64,000 nt of DNA, from NCBI RefSeq assembly GCF_038024125.1, contig NZ_CP150662.1, forward strand, positions 885,501 through 949,500, read 5' to 3'. Under the pieces are notes generated by a model that worked only from the letters and a program-made list of their open reading frames with translations, had not been told where the DNA came from and did no database searches. Both the position numbers and the translations under genes were made by a program. Position 1 is the first letter of the stretch. Every line of letters starts with the position of its first letter. The DNA comes from Polaribacter gangjinensis. Lineage in GTDB: Bacteria > Bacteroidota > Bacteroidia > Flavobacteriales > Flavobacteriaceae. This document shows, piece by piece, positions 1-8,671 of this stretch.

Positions 1-2664
1 ATCAGGAGAATCTAAAAAAGGAGGTGAAGAAGGATCATGATACACATGATAATCAAACCCATTTCTTTGATAGGTTTTTTTATGAGAATCTTTCATGGCG
101 AAAGTCCAAACATTTCCCCATTCAGGACTTAAAAAATCAATATCTTCACCTTCAATGACGTTGCCACTTTGATCAATAAAAGTATCTAAACTGAGTGATT
201 GCCATCTGTTTGGATTGCTTAATGTAGGATTTCCTGGAATCTCTGGGGCTAATGCAATGTTTACAGGAGCGTAATGTGCATTATCATATCCAAATTGTTC
301 TCTTGCACCATCTAAATTTCCATAATCAATAATTGTTTTTGCTATATAATTTCCTAAAGCCCTTGCATCTCCATTTTCATAATTCGTACTTGTAAAAGCG
401 GAATCAAACCCTAATTGATTCATCAAAATATCAAACTTTGCTAAAGTTGATGTTGCATTTGGTGAGTTTTTAAATCTATAGGATAATAAACGGTAAGCAG
501 CATAACTAATGGCTTTTTTTCGGGATAATTCTATCTCTTCTTGTGGAACAAAACTGGATAAAGTACTTGTAAAATTATTTATGTTGTTGCCCATAAGATA
601 TGGTAACGCATTATTACTGTATATTGCCCAAGCATCGTACATGGCAATACTTGTATGAAATAGATTTCTTGCATGGATTGTTGGTCTTGCAAAATCGCCT
701 CGAATTGCTTCTAAAAGAGCTTCATTCCAAATTCGTGCTATGGATTTGTTTTCAGCAATATTTTGTACACTAAGATTGATTAATTTTGAAATTTCTTTGC
801 TTTTACATTGGCTTGTAGTAACCACAATGGTTATTTTTCCTTGTGTGGCAAAATCCCATTTTACAGAAATATTTGGAGTTCCCTCACCTGAGATAATTTC
901 TCCACCTTCAACTCTCCATTGAATTGAATCACCATCATTTAAATTATACGCATAATTAGTAATACTAAAATAACTCACTTTTTGAGGACCTGTAATAATT
1001 TCACTTACTTGAGCATATGTACACGATCCGTCACTAACTGTTGCATTTGGATTAAAATTACAGGAATTTGGATCAGTACATCCTACCCTTTTTGTTGCAG
1101 GACTTATGGCTAATTTTTGATAAGATGAATTTTCAATAGCTTTTGCAAAAGTATTGATTTCTAAATCTTTATAAACATCAACATGACCTGAAGGCCATTC
1201 AATTTTGAGTTCTAAAATTGTTGTAGCATCTGCTAAACCAAAATGAACAGGTTTTAAATTTTGCCCTAAAAATCCGACACCTGTATAAAATCTTATCAAT
1301 TTGTCTTTATCTGTTTGCACTGTAATTTTGGTGCCAATTGCATCTCTATTGGAAATTGTTCCTTGTAAGGAAAGTTGAAACCAGTTATTATTTTGCGAAC
1401 CAAAAGTATTGATGATGGTATTTTCGTAGAAATAGGAGTTGTGTTGAGAATTGGATATAAACACATCTAAATCTCCATCATGATCAAAATCAAAATCTAC
1501 TACTTCAACGCTTACAGACAGCTCTCCTAAACCTTGATCATTTGTATTTGAAAAAGATGAAATTCCGTTATTGAATTTATTTTCAAAATAAAAGTTTACC
1601 TCTTCATCAACAATCGCATTTTGAAAACCATTTACAACGATTAAATCTTCATCACCATCCAAATCAAAATCTCCGAATTTAGTTCCCCAAGACCAACCTG
1701 TTCTTTTTACCAACATTTGAGAGGCATTTTCATCAAAAGTGCCATCAGATTTGCCTGTTAAAAGAGAATTATTTGCAATTGTTGAAATAAAAAAGTCAAA
1801 ATATCCATCTTTATTGTAATCACTTATAGCAATTCCCATATCATTAAACCTCATATCAGCTTTGAAAAAATTGGCTCGTTCAGTAAAAGAAGTTCCATTA
1901 TTATTGATAAAAAGTTGATTAGGTTCTCTAAAATCATTGGTAAGATATAAATCCATCCATCCATCTTTATTAAAATCAAAAGGAAAAGGATTATATCCTG
2001 GCAATCCTATGGCTGAATTTATTGAAACACTTTGGGTAACATTTACAAAGGTTCCATTACCATTATTTTTGTATAAAGTATTTGATTTACAGCCTTTCCA
2101 ATCAACAATGTAAAGGTCTAAAAAAGAATCTTTGTTGTAATCAAACCAAACTGCTCCAGTATTATTACAGTTATTTTTACCAAGAATTCCTGCTTCATTT
2201 GTTACGTCTTTAAAAGTTCCATTGCCAAGATTTTTAAAAAGTTGCACTTTTGTTAGGTGAGTGAAAAAAATATCTGGAAAACCATCATTATTATAATCTC
2301 CCCAATAAGCTCCAAATTTGAATCCTTTTAATCCTAAAAAATTATTGTAAGAAGCATCTAGTTCCGAAAATTCAAGTAAATTTTCTAATCCTGATCCTTC
2401 AGTTACATCCGTAAATGTTCCATCATTATTGTTTCTATAAAGTTTGCTATGTGTTTTGTCTTTTCCAATTTCATCTTTCCAAATCGAAACCACCAAAATA
2501 TCAAGATCAAAATCTCCATCAAAATCAGCTACAGAAACTCCATTGTTTTCTGCTAAATCTCCAAACCCTGAAACTGTTTCAATATGCTTAAAAATCTTTT
2601 GAGCGCTAACAATTTGAGAGTAAAATACCAACACAAAGAGCAAAGAAAGTAATGATTTTGACAT
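1..2664 (-). CDS. FG-GAP/ASPIC-UnbV repeat protein fused to a vanadium haloperoxidase-like domain (C-terminus outside window)
   Basis: This frame is open from an ATG at 2664 to the window edge, 888 codons without a stop, so the gene is truncated by the window. Residues 1-23 form a signal peptide ending near SAQK. About residues 33-430 hold many FG-GAP/VCBS repeats with calcium-type loops such as DFDGDFDLD, DYNNDGFPD and DFNKDGWMD. An ASPIC/UnbV region follows (about 440-490, with IEWPSGHVDVY). A CTDPNSCNFNPNA segment near 527 leads into an Ig/PKD-like stretch. From about 640 the motifs ARNLFHTSIAMYDAW and FIDQSGN...FLSPEWG resemble the helical part of secreted vanadium-dependent haloperoxidase/DUF6851 proteins. 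The active-site half, and any T9SS sorting tail, would lie beyond the window. I infer secretion and calcium-stabilised propeller folding; peroxidase activity cannot be judged here. Confidence 0.85.
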   Translation of the reverse strand, partial: MSKSLLSLLFVLVFYSQIVSAQKIFKHIETVSGFGDLAENNGVSVADFDGDFDLDILVVSIWKDEIGKDKTHSKLYRNNNDGTFTDVTEGSGLENLLEFSELDASYNNFLGLKGFKFGAYWGDYNNDGFPDIFFTHLTKVQLFKNLGNGTFKDVTNEAGILGKNNCNNTGAVWFDYNKDSFLDLYIVDWKGCKSNTLYKNNGNGTFVNVTQSVSINSAIGLPGYNPFPFDFNKDGWMDLYLTNDFREPNQLFINNNGTSFTERANFFKADMRFNDMGIAISDYNKDGYFDFFISTIANNSLLTGKSDGTFDENASQMLVKRTGWSWGTKFGDFDLDGDEDLIVVNGFQNAIVDEEVNFYFENKFNNGISSFSNTNDQGLGELSVSVEVVDFDFDHDGDLDVFISNSQHNSYFYENTIINTFGSQNNNWFQLSLQGTISNRDAIGTKITVQTDKDKLIRFYTGVGFLGQNLKPVHFGLADATTILELKIEWPSGHVDVYKDLEINTFAKAIENSSYQKLAISPATKRVGCTDPNSCNFNPNATVSDGSCTYAQVSEIITGPQKVSYFSITNYAYNLNDGDSIQWRVEGGEIISGEGTPNISVKWDFATQGKITIVVTTSQCKSKEISKLINLSVQNIAENKSIARIWNEALLEAIRGDFARPTIHARNLFHTSIAMYDAWAIYSNNALPYLMGNNINNFTSTLSSFVPQEEIELSRKKAISYAAYRLLSYRFKNSPNATSTLAKFDILMNQLGFDSAFTSTNYENGDARALGNYIAKTIIDYGNLDGAREQFGYDNAHYAPVNIALAPEIPGNPTLSNPNRWQSLSLDTFIDQSGNVIEGEDIDFLSPEWGNVWTFAMKDSHKKTYQRNGFDYHVYHDPSSPPFLDSPD

Positions 2665-2796
2665 GCTTATTGAAAGTGTATTTTAGAAAAATAATTTTGA
2701 GACTTTACAATTTAATCATCAGTAAAAATATAAAATTATTAGTATAACTGATGTAATATTGATTCTAATAAATTTACGATACACCAATGATTTACA

Positions 2797-3774
2797 TCAT
2801 GTTAACTGTGATTTTAAGAAACCCAAACCATAGCCATAAAATTGGGTAAAAGTTGTTATGATACTTACAAAAGCAACTTTCAGATTTTTATTTTGGAAAA
2901 GAGAATCTAAAAAAATGAGTAAGAAATAAAAGGCATAAATCAACATTAATTCAGGAAAACCAAAAATTAATAAAAAGATGCTAATATCAAAACCAATAAT
3001 AAAAATACTTGGAAACCAATAAGTTAACTTTGCACTTTTCGGATATTTTTGATTCAAAAATGGTCTTGCTTTTCCGAATTGAAAGGTTTGATTGAAAAAT
3101 TGTTGCAGTGAAGTTCGTCTTTTATGATAGACAAAAGCTGCTTCAATTAACTGAGTTTTAAAACCATGTTGCCACAATCTAAACGTTAAATCAATATCTT
3201 CTGCGATTTTCATTGCTGAAAAACCCTGTGTCTTTTCAAAAGCAATTTTAGAAATTCCCATATTAAAACTTCGAGGTTGAAAAGTACCCACAGCATTTTT
3301 CTTTCCACGAATTCCACCTGTTGTTAACAGAGAAGTCATGGAATAATTGATGGCTTTTTGCAGCAATGTAAAACTTTTGTGTGCTGCATCTGGACCTCCA
3401 AAAGCATCTGTAAAGCTTATTTCCAATTGATTTTTAACTGCTGATAGATAGTGATTTGGAAGAATCACATCCGAATCTAAAATGATAAAATAATTTCCAA
3501 AAGCTTCTTGCATACCAAAATTGCGAGAATTTCCAGCACCTGAATTTTCTTTGAAAAAATAACGAATATTTAAATCTTCTTGATATTTCTCAACAACAAC
3601 ATCACACTTTTCTGAGGAACCATCTTCAATAATCAACACTTCAAAATCTTCATGAAAATCTTGTTTTGATAGACTCTCTAGCAATTCGTCAATTTCGTTT
3701 GGACGATTATATACAGGAATGATGATAGAGAAATTGAGTTTCAAAGGAAAATTATTCTTTGTAATTGGGTTCAA
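2797..3774 (-). CDS. Family 2 glycosyltransferase with C-terminal membrane segments
   Basis: This 325-residue protein starts with the GT2 fold: FSIIIPVYNRPNE near 15-27, the acidic motif LDSD at 99-102, and AEDIDLTFRLW near 190 as the usual ED acceptor-site motif. The C-terminal 70 residues hold two or three hydrophobic helices, so it is probably anchored on the cytoplasmic face of the inner membrane. It would transfer a sugar from a nucleotide donor to an unknown acceptor. No ATG precedes the fold. The start is either TTG at 3774 or TTG at 3744, the latter giving MKLNFSIIIPVYN, which fits related proteins better. It stands alone, with a terminator-like hairpin in front of it, so no operon partner hints at the substrate. 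Confidence 0.85.
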   Translation of the reverse strand: MNPITKNNFPLKLNFSIIIPVYNRPNEIDELLESLSKQDFHEDFEVLIIEDGSSEKCDVVVEKYQEDLNIRYFFKENSGAGNSRNFGMQEAFGNYFIILDSDVILPNHYLSAVKNQLEISFTDAFGGPDAAHKSFTLLQKAINYSMTSLLTTGGIRGKKNAVGTFQPRSFNMGISKIAFEKTQGFSAMKIAEDIDLTFRLWQHGFKTQLIEAAFVYHKRRTSLQQFFNQTFQFGKARPFLNQKYPKSAKLTYWFPSIFIIGFDISIFLLIFGFPELMLIYAFYFLLIFLDSLFQNKNLKVAFVSIITTFTQFYGYGLGFLKSQLT

Positions 3775-3788
3775 AAATAAGAAATAAA

Positions 3789-3831
3789 AAAGTTGAAAAA
3801 CAATGAATGCCTTTCAACTTTGATTTACTTT
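3789..3831 (-). terminator. Terminator-like hairpin between fabI and the glycosyltransferase
   Basis: A perfect 10-bp inverted repeat, AAAGTTGAAA at 3789-3798 and TTTCAACTTT at 3822-3831, encloses a 23-base loop. Read on the minus strand the stem is followed by a T run, the layout of an intrinsic terminator. It could end fabI transcription or act as a leader hairpin for the glycosyltransferase. It is seen directly; the function is inferred. Confidence 0.5.
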
Positions 3832-3859
3832 TAAATTTAGCGTTTTCCTAGGGTTGGCA

Positions 3860-3946
3860 AACCAGCTTAGCCCTGATTGAGCGGTTTGTTTGAGCTCTTT
3901 TTTGGTACAAAAAAAGCGAGTAGCGAAAGCAGGAAATAGCTTCCTA
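3860..3946. other. Structured intergenic element downstream of fabI, resembling a recurrent flavobacterial sequence
   Basis: This stretch is more GC-rich than its surroundings. It contains AGCTTAGCCCTGATTGAGCGG, then a near-palindrome around GGTAC (3895-3917), then GCGAAAGCAGGAAATAGC ending in a perfect 5-bp hairpin, AGGAA at 3931-3935 and TTCCT at 3941-3945. From memory, intergenic sequences with the same order (TAGCCCTGAT, a T-rich/A-rich stem, AGC...GGAAATAGCT) recur in many Flavobacteriaceae genomes; I could not check this. It lies 8 bases from the fabI stop codon. It may be a transcript 3-prime element or a dispersed repeat. Confidence 0.5.
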
Positions 3947-3953
3947 AAAAAAA

Positions 3954-4769
3954 TTATTTTTCATCTACAAATTTACTCATTACAGCATCACTAACTCCCA
4001 TATTTGAGAATCCACCATCATGAAATAAATTTTGTAAGGTTACTTTTTTCGTTAAATCAGAGAACAATGTCAATGTGTAATCTGCACATTCTAAAGCAGT
4101 TGCATTTCCTAATGGACTCATTTGATCAGCGTAAGCTAAAAATCCGTCAAAACCTTTTACGCCACTTCCAGCTGTTGTTGGAGTTGGAGATTGCGAAATT
4201 GTGTTGACACGAACCTTATGATCACGTCCAAAAAAGTACCCAAAACTACGAGCAATACTTTCTAAATATGCTTTATTATCAGCCATGTCATTGTAATCTG
4301 GAAACACTCTTTGAGCAGCCATATACGTCAATGCTACAATACTTCCCCAATCATTCATGGCTTGTTTATTGTATAAAACGTTCATTGTTTTGTGAAAAGA
4401 AACCGCAGAAACATCCCAACCTTTTGTAGTGAAATCGTAGCTAGGATCTGTGTAATGTTTGCCTTTACGAACGTTTACAGACATCCCAATTGAATGCAAC
4501 ACAAAGTCTAATTTTCCACCTAAAATTTCCATAGATTTCTCTACCAAATTGGTTAAATCTTCCATAGAAGTTGCATCAGCAGGAATAATTTGAGAACCTG
4601 TTTTTGCAGCCAAACCATTCAATTCTCCCATTCTCATTGCAATTGGCGCGTTTGTTAGCACAAATTGTGCTCCTTCTTCATGTGCTCTTTCTGCTACTTT
4701 CCAAGCAATTGAATGCTCGTTCAATGCCCCAAAAATGATTCCTTTTTTTCCTTTTAATAAATTGTACAT
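3954..4769 (-). CDS. fabI: Enoyl-[acyl-carrier-protein] reductase [NADH] FabI
   Basis: FabI catalyses the last reductive step of each fatty-acid elongation cycle, reducing trans-2-enoyl-ACP with NADH in the cytoplasm. The 271-residue product matches family length. It begins with the divergent Rossmann motif GIIFGALNEHSIAW, and it has the catalytic Tyr/Tyr/Lys set at about Y149, Y159 and K166 in the YMAAQRVFPDYNDMADNK region. The ATG at 4769 sits directly before MYNLLKGKKG, as in homologues. An upstream -7 box at 4856-4863 implies its own promoter and a leader of about 80 bases that crosses an AT repeat. It follows recN on the same strand but is probably transcribed separately. The identification is secure. 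Confidence 0.97.
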   Translation of the reverse strand: MYNLLKGKKGIIFGALNEHSIAWKVAERAHEEGAQFVLTNAPIAMRMGELNGLAAKTGSQIIPADATSMEDLTNLVEKSMEILGGKLDFVLHSIGMSVNVRKGKHYTDPSYDFTTKGWDVSAVSFHKTMNVLYNKQAMNDWGSIVALTYMAAQRVFPDYNDMADNKAYLESIARSFGYFFGRDHKVRVNTISQSPTPTTAGSGVKGFDGFLAYADQMSPLGNATALECADYTLTLFSDLTKKVTLQNLFHDGGFSNMGVSDAVMSKFVDEK

Positions 4770-4855
4770 ATTGTTAGTTTTTTGTTGTTGATTTTAGTCT
4801 TTAGACTTTAAACTTATAACTTTGAATTTTAAATTTTGAACTTTAAACTATTTTG

Positions 4856-4863
4856 CAAATATA
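4856..4863 (-). promoter_or_regulatory. Putative fabI promoter (-7 box TATATTTG)
   Basis: An exact match to the Bacteroidota -7 consensus TAnnTTTG on the minus strand, immediately after the recN stop and about 87 bases before the fabI start. No clear -33 TTG is visible at the expected distance. Confidence 0.4.
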
Positions 4864-4867
4864 AACT

Positions 4868-6520
4868 TTAATTTAATAATTCTTTTGCATGAATAATGGC
4901 TGATTCCGATAACTCTTTTCCACTCAACATTTCTGCAATTTCTTTGACACGTTCTTCTGAAGCTAATTTTTTTAATTGCGTGGTTGTTTCTCCATCAATT
5001 TCTTCCTTGAAAACCTTGTAATGTTGTGTTCCTTTGGATGCTATTTGAGGCAAATGTGTAATGGTAATTACTTGCATATGTTGACTCATCAATTGCATAA
5101 TTGCTGCAATTTTATTAGAAACTTCACCAGAAACGCCTGTGTCAATTTCATCAAAAATAATGGTTGGCAATTGGGTATTTTCTGATAATATTTTTTTGAT
5201 TGAAAGCATGATTCTTGACAATTCTCCACCTGAAGCAACTTTTTTCAATTCCCCAAAATTGCCCCCTTTATTAGCAGAAAATAAAAAATCTAACTCATCT
5301 TTTCCATTGAAAAAATAATTTTTAGTTGGTGTGATTTTGATTGAAAAACGTGCATTTTGCATTCCTAAATCAGCTAATAATTCTTCTAAACTTTTTTGTA
5401 AATCAGGAATTACAGTTGTTCTTGCTTTAGAAATAATTGCTGCAATTGCATCTAGTTTTGAGGAAACTTCTTGAATTTCTTTCTTCTTTTGTTTGATAAA
5501 CTCGTCTGCATTTTCAACTTGACTTACTTTTTCTGACAATTCATCAAGCACTTCTAATAATTCAGCAATAGAATTTACGGCATGTTTTTTTTGAAGATTG
5601 TAAATCAGTTGCAATCTATCATTGATTTGTTCAGCTTCTAAAGGATCAAATTCAACTTGCTCGTTGGCATTTTCCAATTCTGTAACAATATCATCCAATT
5701 CAATCTTTAAACTGTTGATTCTGGTAAATAATTCTTGATATTCTTTGGAAAAAGGAGCAATTTTCGACAAACGATTTTCTAAAATAAATACCAAATTTTG
5801 AATCCCAATTTCATCATTGATAGAAATTGCCAACACTTCAGACAAATTGAGCTTGATATCTTCGATATTATTCAACTTTTCCAATTTTTCTTCCAAGTCT
5901 TGTTGCTCGTCAATTTGCAATTTGGCTTTTTCTAATTCATTGAATAAGAATAAATTATACTCATATTGCTTGGTTGCTTCTTGTTGATTTTTCTCTAAGT
6001 TTTCTAAGTCTTTTTTCAGTTTAGAAAGTGTTTGCAACTCTTTAGCATACAAGTCAATATTTTCGTGGTTTTTAGCCAAAGCATCAATCACTGAAAACTG
6101 AAAATTGGTATCAGACAATTGCAGGGTTTGATGTTGCGAATGCACATCAATCAGTTGCGATTTTAGGTCATTTAAAACCATCAAATTTACAGGAGTATCA
6201 TTCACAAAAGCTCTTGATTTTCCTGAAGGTAAAATTTCTCTTCTGATGATCGTCAGATTTTCATAATCCAACTCTGCAGCTTCAAAAAATTCGTATAAGT
6301 TGTAGTTTGTGATGTCTAATTTTGCTTCAACAACACACTTTTTGGATGTATCTTTTAAGGATGATAAATCAGCTCTGTTTCCTAAAACCAATCCTAAAGC
6401 ACCCAACAAAATGGATTTTCCAGCACCAGTTTCACCAGTAATGATAGACAAACCCGAAGAAAAATCAATATCTAATTGATTGATTAAAGCGTAGTTATTG
6501 ATGGATAAGTGTGTGAGCAA
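4868..6520 (-). CDS. recN: DNA repair protein RecN
   Basis: RecN is an SMC-like ATPase acting in double-strand break repair. The 550-residue protein has the Walker A motif GETGAGKS at about 29-36, a long central coiled-coil region rich in Lys/Glu, the ABC signature ASGGELSRIMLS, and the Walker B segment IIFDEIDTGVSGE. Length and order match the family. The chosen start is a TTG at 6520 giving MLTHLSINNYALI; no ATG lies close enough upstream and this N-terminus matches family architecture. It lies downstream of porD with about 60 bases between them and may be the last gene of the porD-coaBC-omega unit. The identification is secure. Confidence 0.96.
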   Translation of the reverse strand: MLTHLSINNYALINQLDIDFSSGLSIITGETGAGKSILLGALGLVLGNRADLSSLKDTSKKCVVEAKLDITNYNLYEFFEAAELDYENLTIIRREILPSGKSRAFVNDTPVNLMVLNDLKSQLIDVHSQHQTLQLSDTNFQFSVIDALAKNHENIDLYAKELQTLSKLKKDLENLEKNQQEATKQYEYNLFLFNELEKAKLQIDEQQDLEEKLEKLNNIEDIKLNLSEVLAISINDEIGIQNLVFILENRLSKIAPFSKEYQELFTRINSLKIELDDIVTELENANEQVEFDPLEAEQINDRLQLIYNLQKKHAVNSIAELLEVLDELSEKVSQVENADEFIKQKKKEIQEVSSKLDAIAAIISKARTTVIPDLQKSLEELLADLGMQNARFSIKITPTKNYFFNGKDELDFLFSANKGGNFGELKKVASGGELSRIMLSIKKILSENTQLPTIIFDEIDTGVSGEVSNKIAAIMQLMSQHMQVITITHLPQIASKGTQHYKVFKEEIDGETTTQLKKLASEERVKEIAEMLSGKELSESAIIHAKELLN

Positions 6521-6579
6521 AATTCGTAAATTTTAAAGAATAAAATTAACAAATTCTTTTCATTGATAGTAGTAAAATC

Positions 6580-7467
6580 TTACTCTAATTTTCGCCATTT
6601 AGAACTATTTGTTGGAGAAATTTTTCTGAGTGAAGTAACTAACCTAGCTGCATTTCTGGTTTTAGGTCCATCTGCATATATGTTTACTATTTCATCAGCT
6701 TTGGCATCAAAAAAAACTCTGATTAGATAATTTCCAACAGTTTTATTGAACAAAGTTTCCATTTTTAAAACACTATCTTCAATGGTTTGCTTTGCAAATT
6801 CTTTATTAGCAGCAAAATTATCCATGCCTTTGATATGATATTCGTACATCACATCTCTGAATGTTTTTAAATTCGGAGATAATAAATCGTCAATCAATAA
6901 AAATCGATTTTGTTTTCCAACCACATTTTGCCAAGCTGCAATACCACTTTGTTGTGCTTGTAACATGGCATTTTGTGCTTCTTTCAACTCAAATTCTCCT
7001 CCATATTTTGAAAAAGAATCTGCATCAACACCTAAAATTGTATACACATAAAATACGATGGTAGAAACCAAATTGCTATCAAAAGAATTTCGATTGTAAA
7101 TTAACGGATCAAATTCGTTGTAACGAAAAGTAAAATCGTTGTCTTTGATATTTAACAAAGGTGTTGCATATGTTGAGCCAAAAACGGGTCTTGAAGATTG
7201 AATTTGTAAAGTACCTGTAAACGTATTGTCTTCTCTAGTTGTGATGATGATATTGATAGCACAATCAACTCGTTCTTCGGGTTTTACAACTCTATTTGTC
7301 CATTTTGTTTGGTTGATAAACTCTGTCAACGCTTTTTCTAAAGTTTGAAAAATTTGTCTATTTGAACCTCCAATCTGTTCATAATTGATTTTTACCAAAC
7401 AATTTACTTCTTGTGAAACTAAATTGAAACAGCCTAAAAAGAAAATAAAAATTACAAGTTTACGCAT
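6580..7467 (-). CDS. porD: DUF4835 protein, type IX secretion accessory protein PorD
   Basis: The 295-residue protein begins with a signal peptide (MRKLVIFIFFLGCFNLVSQE). It has the DUF4835 signatures: an early INYEQIGGSN motif, FRYNEFDPLIYNRNSF near 113-128, the segment YTILGVDADSFSKYGG, and a C-terminal RVFFDAKADEIVNIYADG. Members of this family are named PorD and are required for type IX secretion in Porphyromonas gingivalis. In this window GldF/GldG and a T9SS-type sorting tail support a working gliding/T9SS system. It overlaps the end of coaBC by 8 bases, which indicates translational coupling. The gene order omega, coaBC, porD, recN is, as I recall, widespread in Flavobacteriaceae. Confidence 0.88.
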   Translation of the reverse strand: MRKLVIFIFFLGCFNLVSQEVNCLVKINYEQIGGSNRQIFQTLEKALTEFINQTKWTNRVVKPEERVDCAINIIITTREDNTFTGTLQIQSSRPVFGSTYATPLLNIKDNDFTFRYNEFDPLIYNRNSFDSNLVSTIVFYVYTILGVDADSFSKYGGEFELKEAQNAMLQAQQSGIAAWQNVVGKQNRFLLIDDLLSPNLKTFRDVMYEYHIKGMDNFAANKEFAKQTIEDSVLKMETLFNKTVGNYLIRVFFDAKADEIVNIYADGPKTRNAARLVTSLRKISPTNSSKWRKLE

Positions 7468-8671
7468 CTAATTTTTGTATAATTTTAGTGATAATATCTT
7501 TGGCAACAGCTGTTTTTGATTTCAAATCGAAATCAGTACTGTTCAAATTTTTATCAATAATAGTAATTTTATTTGTGTTAGTAGCAAAACCTGCGCCTTT
7601 ATCTTGCAAAGAATTTAAAACAATCATGTCTAAATTTTTACGTTGTAATTTTGCTTTTGCATTTTCAAATTCATTCTCCGTTTCTAAAGCAAAACCAACT
7701 AAAAATTGCTGATTTTTAATTTTTCCTAAAGAAGCTAAAATATCTTTGGTTGGTGCTAACTCAATAGTTAACGAAGCATCCGTCTTTTTTATTTTTTGAG
7801 TTGCAACATTTTTTGGTTTGTAATCTGCTACTGCTGCTGATAAAATTGCAATATCAACTGTATCAAAATATTTATGAGCTGCTTGATACATATCTTCTGC
7901 AGAAATCACGTCAATTCTATGAACCAAAGAGTGATTGATTTTTTCATTAGATGGTCCTGAAATCAAAAAAACTTCTGCGCCTAAATTTGCTGCTTCTTTG
8001 GCAATTTCAAAACCCATTTTACCCGAAGAATGATTTCCAATAAAACGCACAGGATCAATCGCTTCATAAGTTGGACCTGCAGTAATTAGTACTTTTTTTC
8101 CACGCAAAGACAATGTTGACAATATATCATTTTCAATGAAAGCAACAATATCCTCAGGTTCAGCCATTCTTCCTTCACCAACTAAACCACTAGCCAATTC
8201 TCCTGAAGTTGCAGGAATCATCCTATCGCCAAAACTTTGTAATTTTTGAAGATTTTCTTTGGTTGATGAATGTTTATACATGTCTAAATCCATTGCTGGT
8301 GCAAAATACACTGGGCATTTTGCTGACAAATAAGTTGCCAATACCAAATTATCGCAAGTGCCATGTGCCATTTTTGACAAGGTATTTGCAGTTGCAGGAG
8401 CGATTACTAGATAATCTGCCCATAAACCCAAGTCAACATGATTGTTCCAAAGTTCGTTGTCGTTTTCTGTATCGTAAAATTCAGAATGAACAGGATTTTT
8501 GGAAAGTGTAGAAAGTGTAAGAGGTGTTATAAAATCTTTAGACGCAGGAGTCATAATAACTTTGACTTCTGCGCCTAATTTTATAAATAATCGAACTAAG
8601 TTTGCTGATTTATAAGCGGCAATTCCAGCAGTAATGCCTAAAAGAATTTTTTTTCCGCTTAAAACAGACAT
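7460..8671 (-). CDS. coaBC: Bifunctional phosphopantothenoylcysteine decarboxylase/phosphopantothenate-cysteine ligase
   Basis: CoaBC adds cysteine to 4-phosphopantothenate and decarboxylates the product, on the route to coenzyme A. The N-terminal flavoprotein half has GITAGIAAYKS, the catalytic His at about H78 in NNHVDLGLWAD, and PAMDLDMY at 125-132. The C-terminal ligase half has ITAGPTYEAIDPVRFIGN, AAVADYKP and the Lys-containing LAPTKDIL. The substrate-clamp motif reads LASGLVGEGRMAEP, with Ser (about 161) where the E. coli enzyme has catalytic Cys158; from memory this is common in Bacteroidota. Its ATG overlaps the stop of the omega-like gene by one base, and its end overlaps porD. At 403 residues it has the usual length. 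Confidence 0.96.
   Translation of the reverse strand: MSVLSGKKILLGITAGIAAYKSANLVRLFIKLGAEVKVIMTPASKDFITPLTLSTLSKNPVHSEFYDTENDNELWNNHVDLGLWADYLVIAPATANTLSKMAHGTCDNLVLATYLSAKCPVYFAPAMDLDMYKHSSTKENLQKLQSFGDRMIPATSGELASGLVGEGRMAEPEDIVAFIENDILSTLSLRGKKVLITAGPTYEAIDPVRFIGNHSSGKMGFEIAKEAANLGAEVFLISGPSNEKINHSLVHRIDVISAEDMYQAAHKYFDTVDIAILSAAVADYKPKNVATQKIKKTDASLTIELAPTKDILASLGKIKNQQFLVGFALETENEFENAKAKLQRKNLDMIVLNSLQDKGAGFATNTNKITIIDKNLNSTDFDLKSKTAVAKDIITKIIQKLDA

Noticed and set aside
740-922. 60-residue plus-strand frame inside the haloperoxidase-like gene
   Set aside because: It lies antisense to an 888-codon frame with clear domains; no family features.
4004-4207. 67-residue frame opposite fabI
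   Set aside because: Shadow of fabI, rich in Leu and His without domain structure.
7488-7712. 74-residue frame opposite coaBC
   Set aside because: Antisense shadow of a well supported gene.
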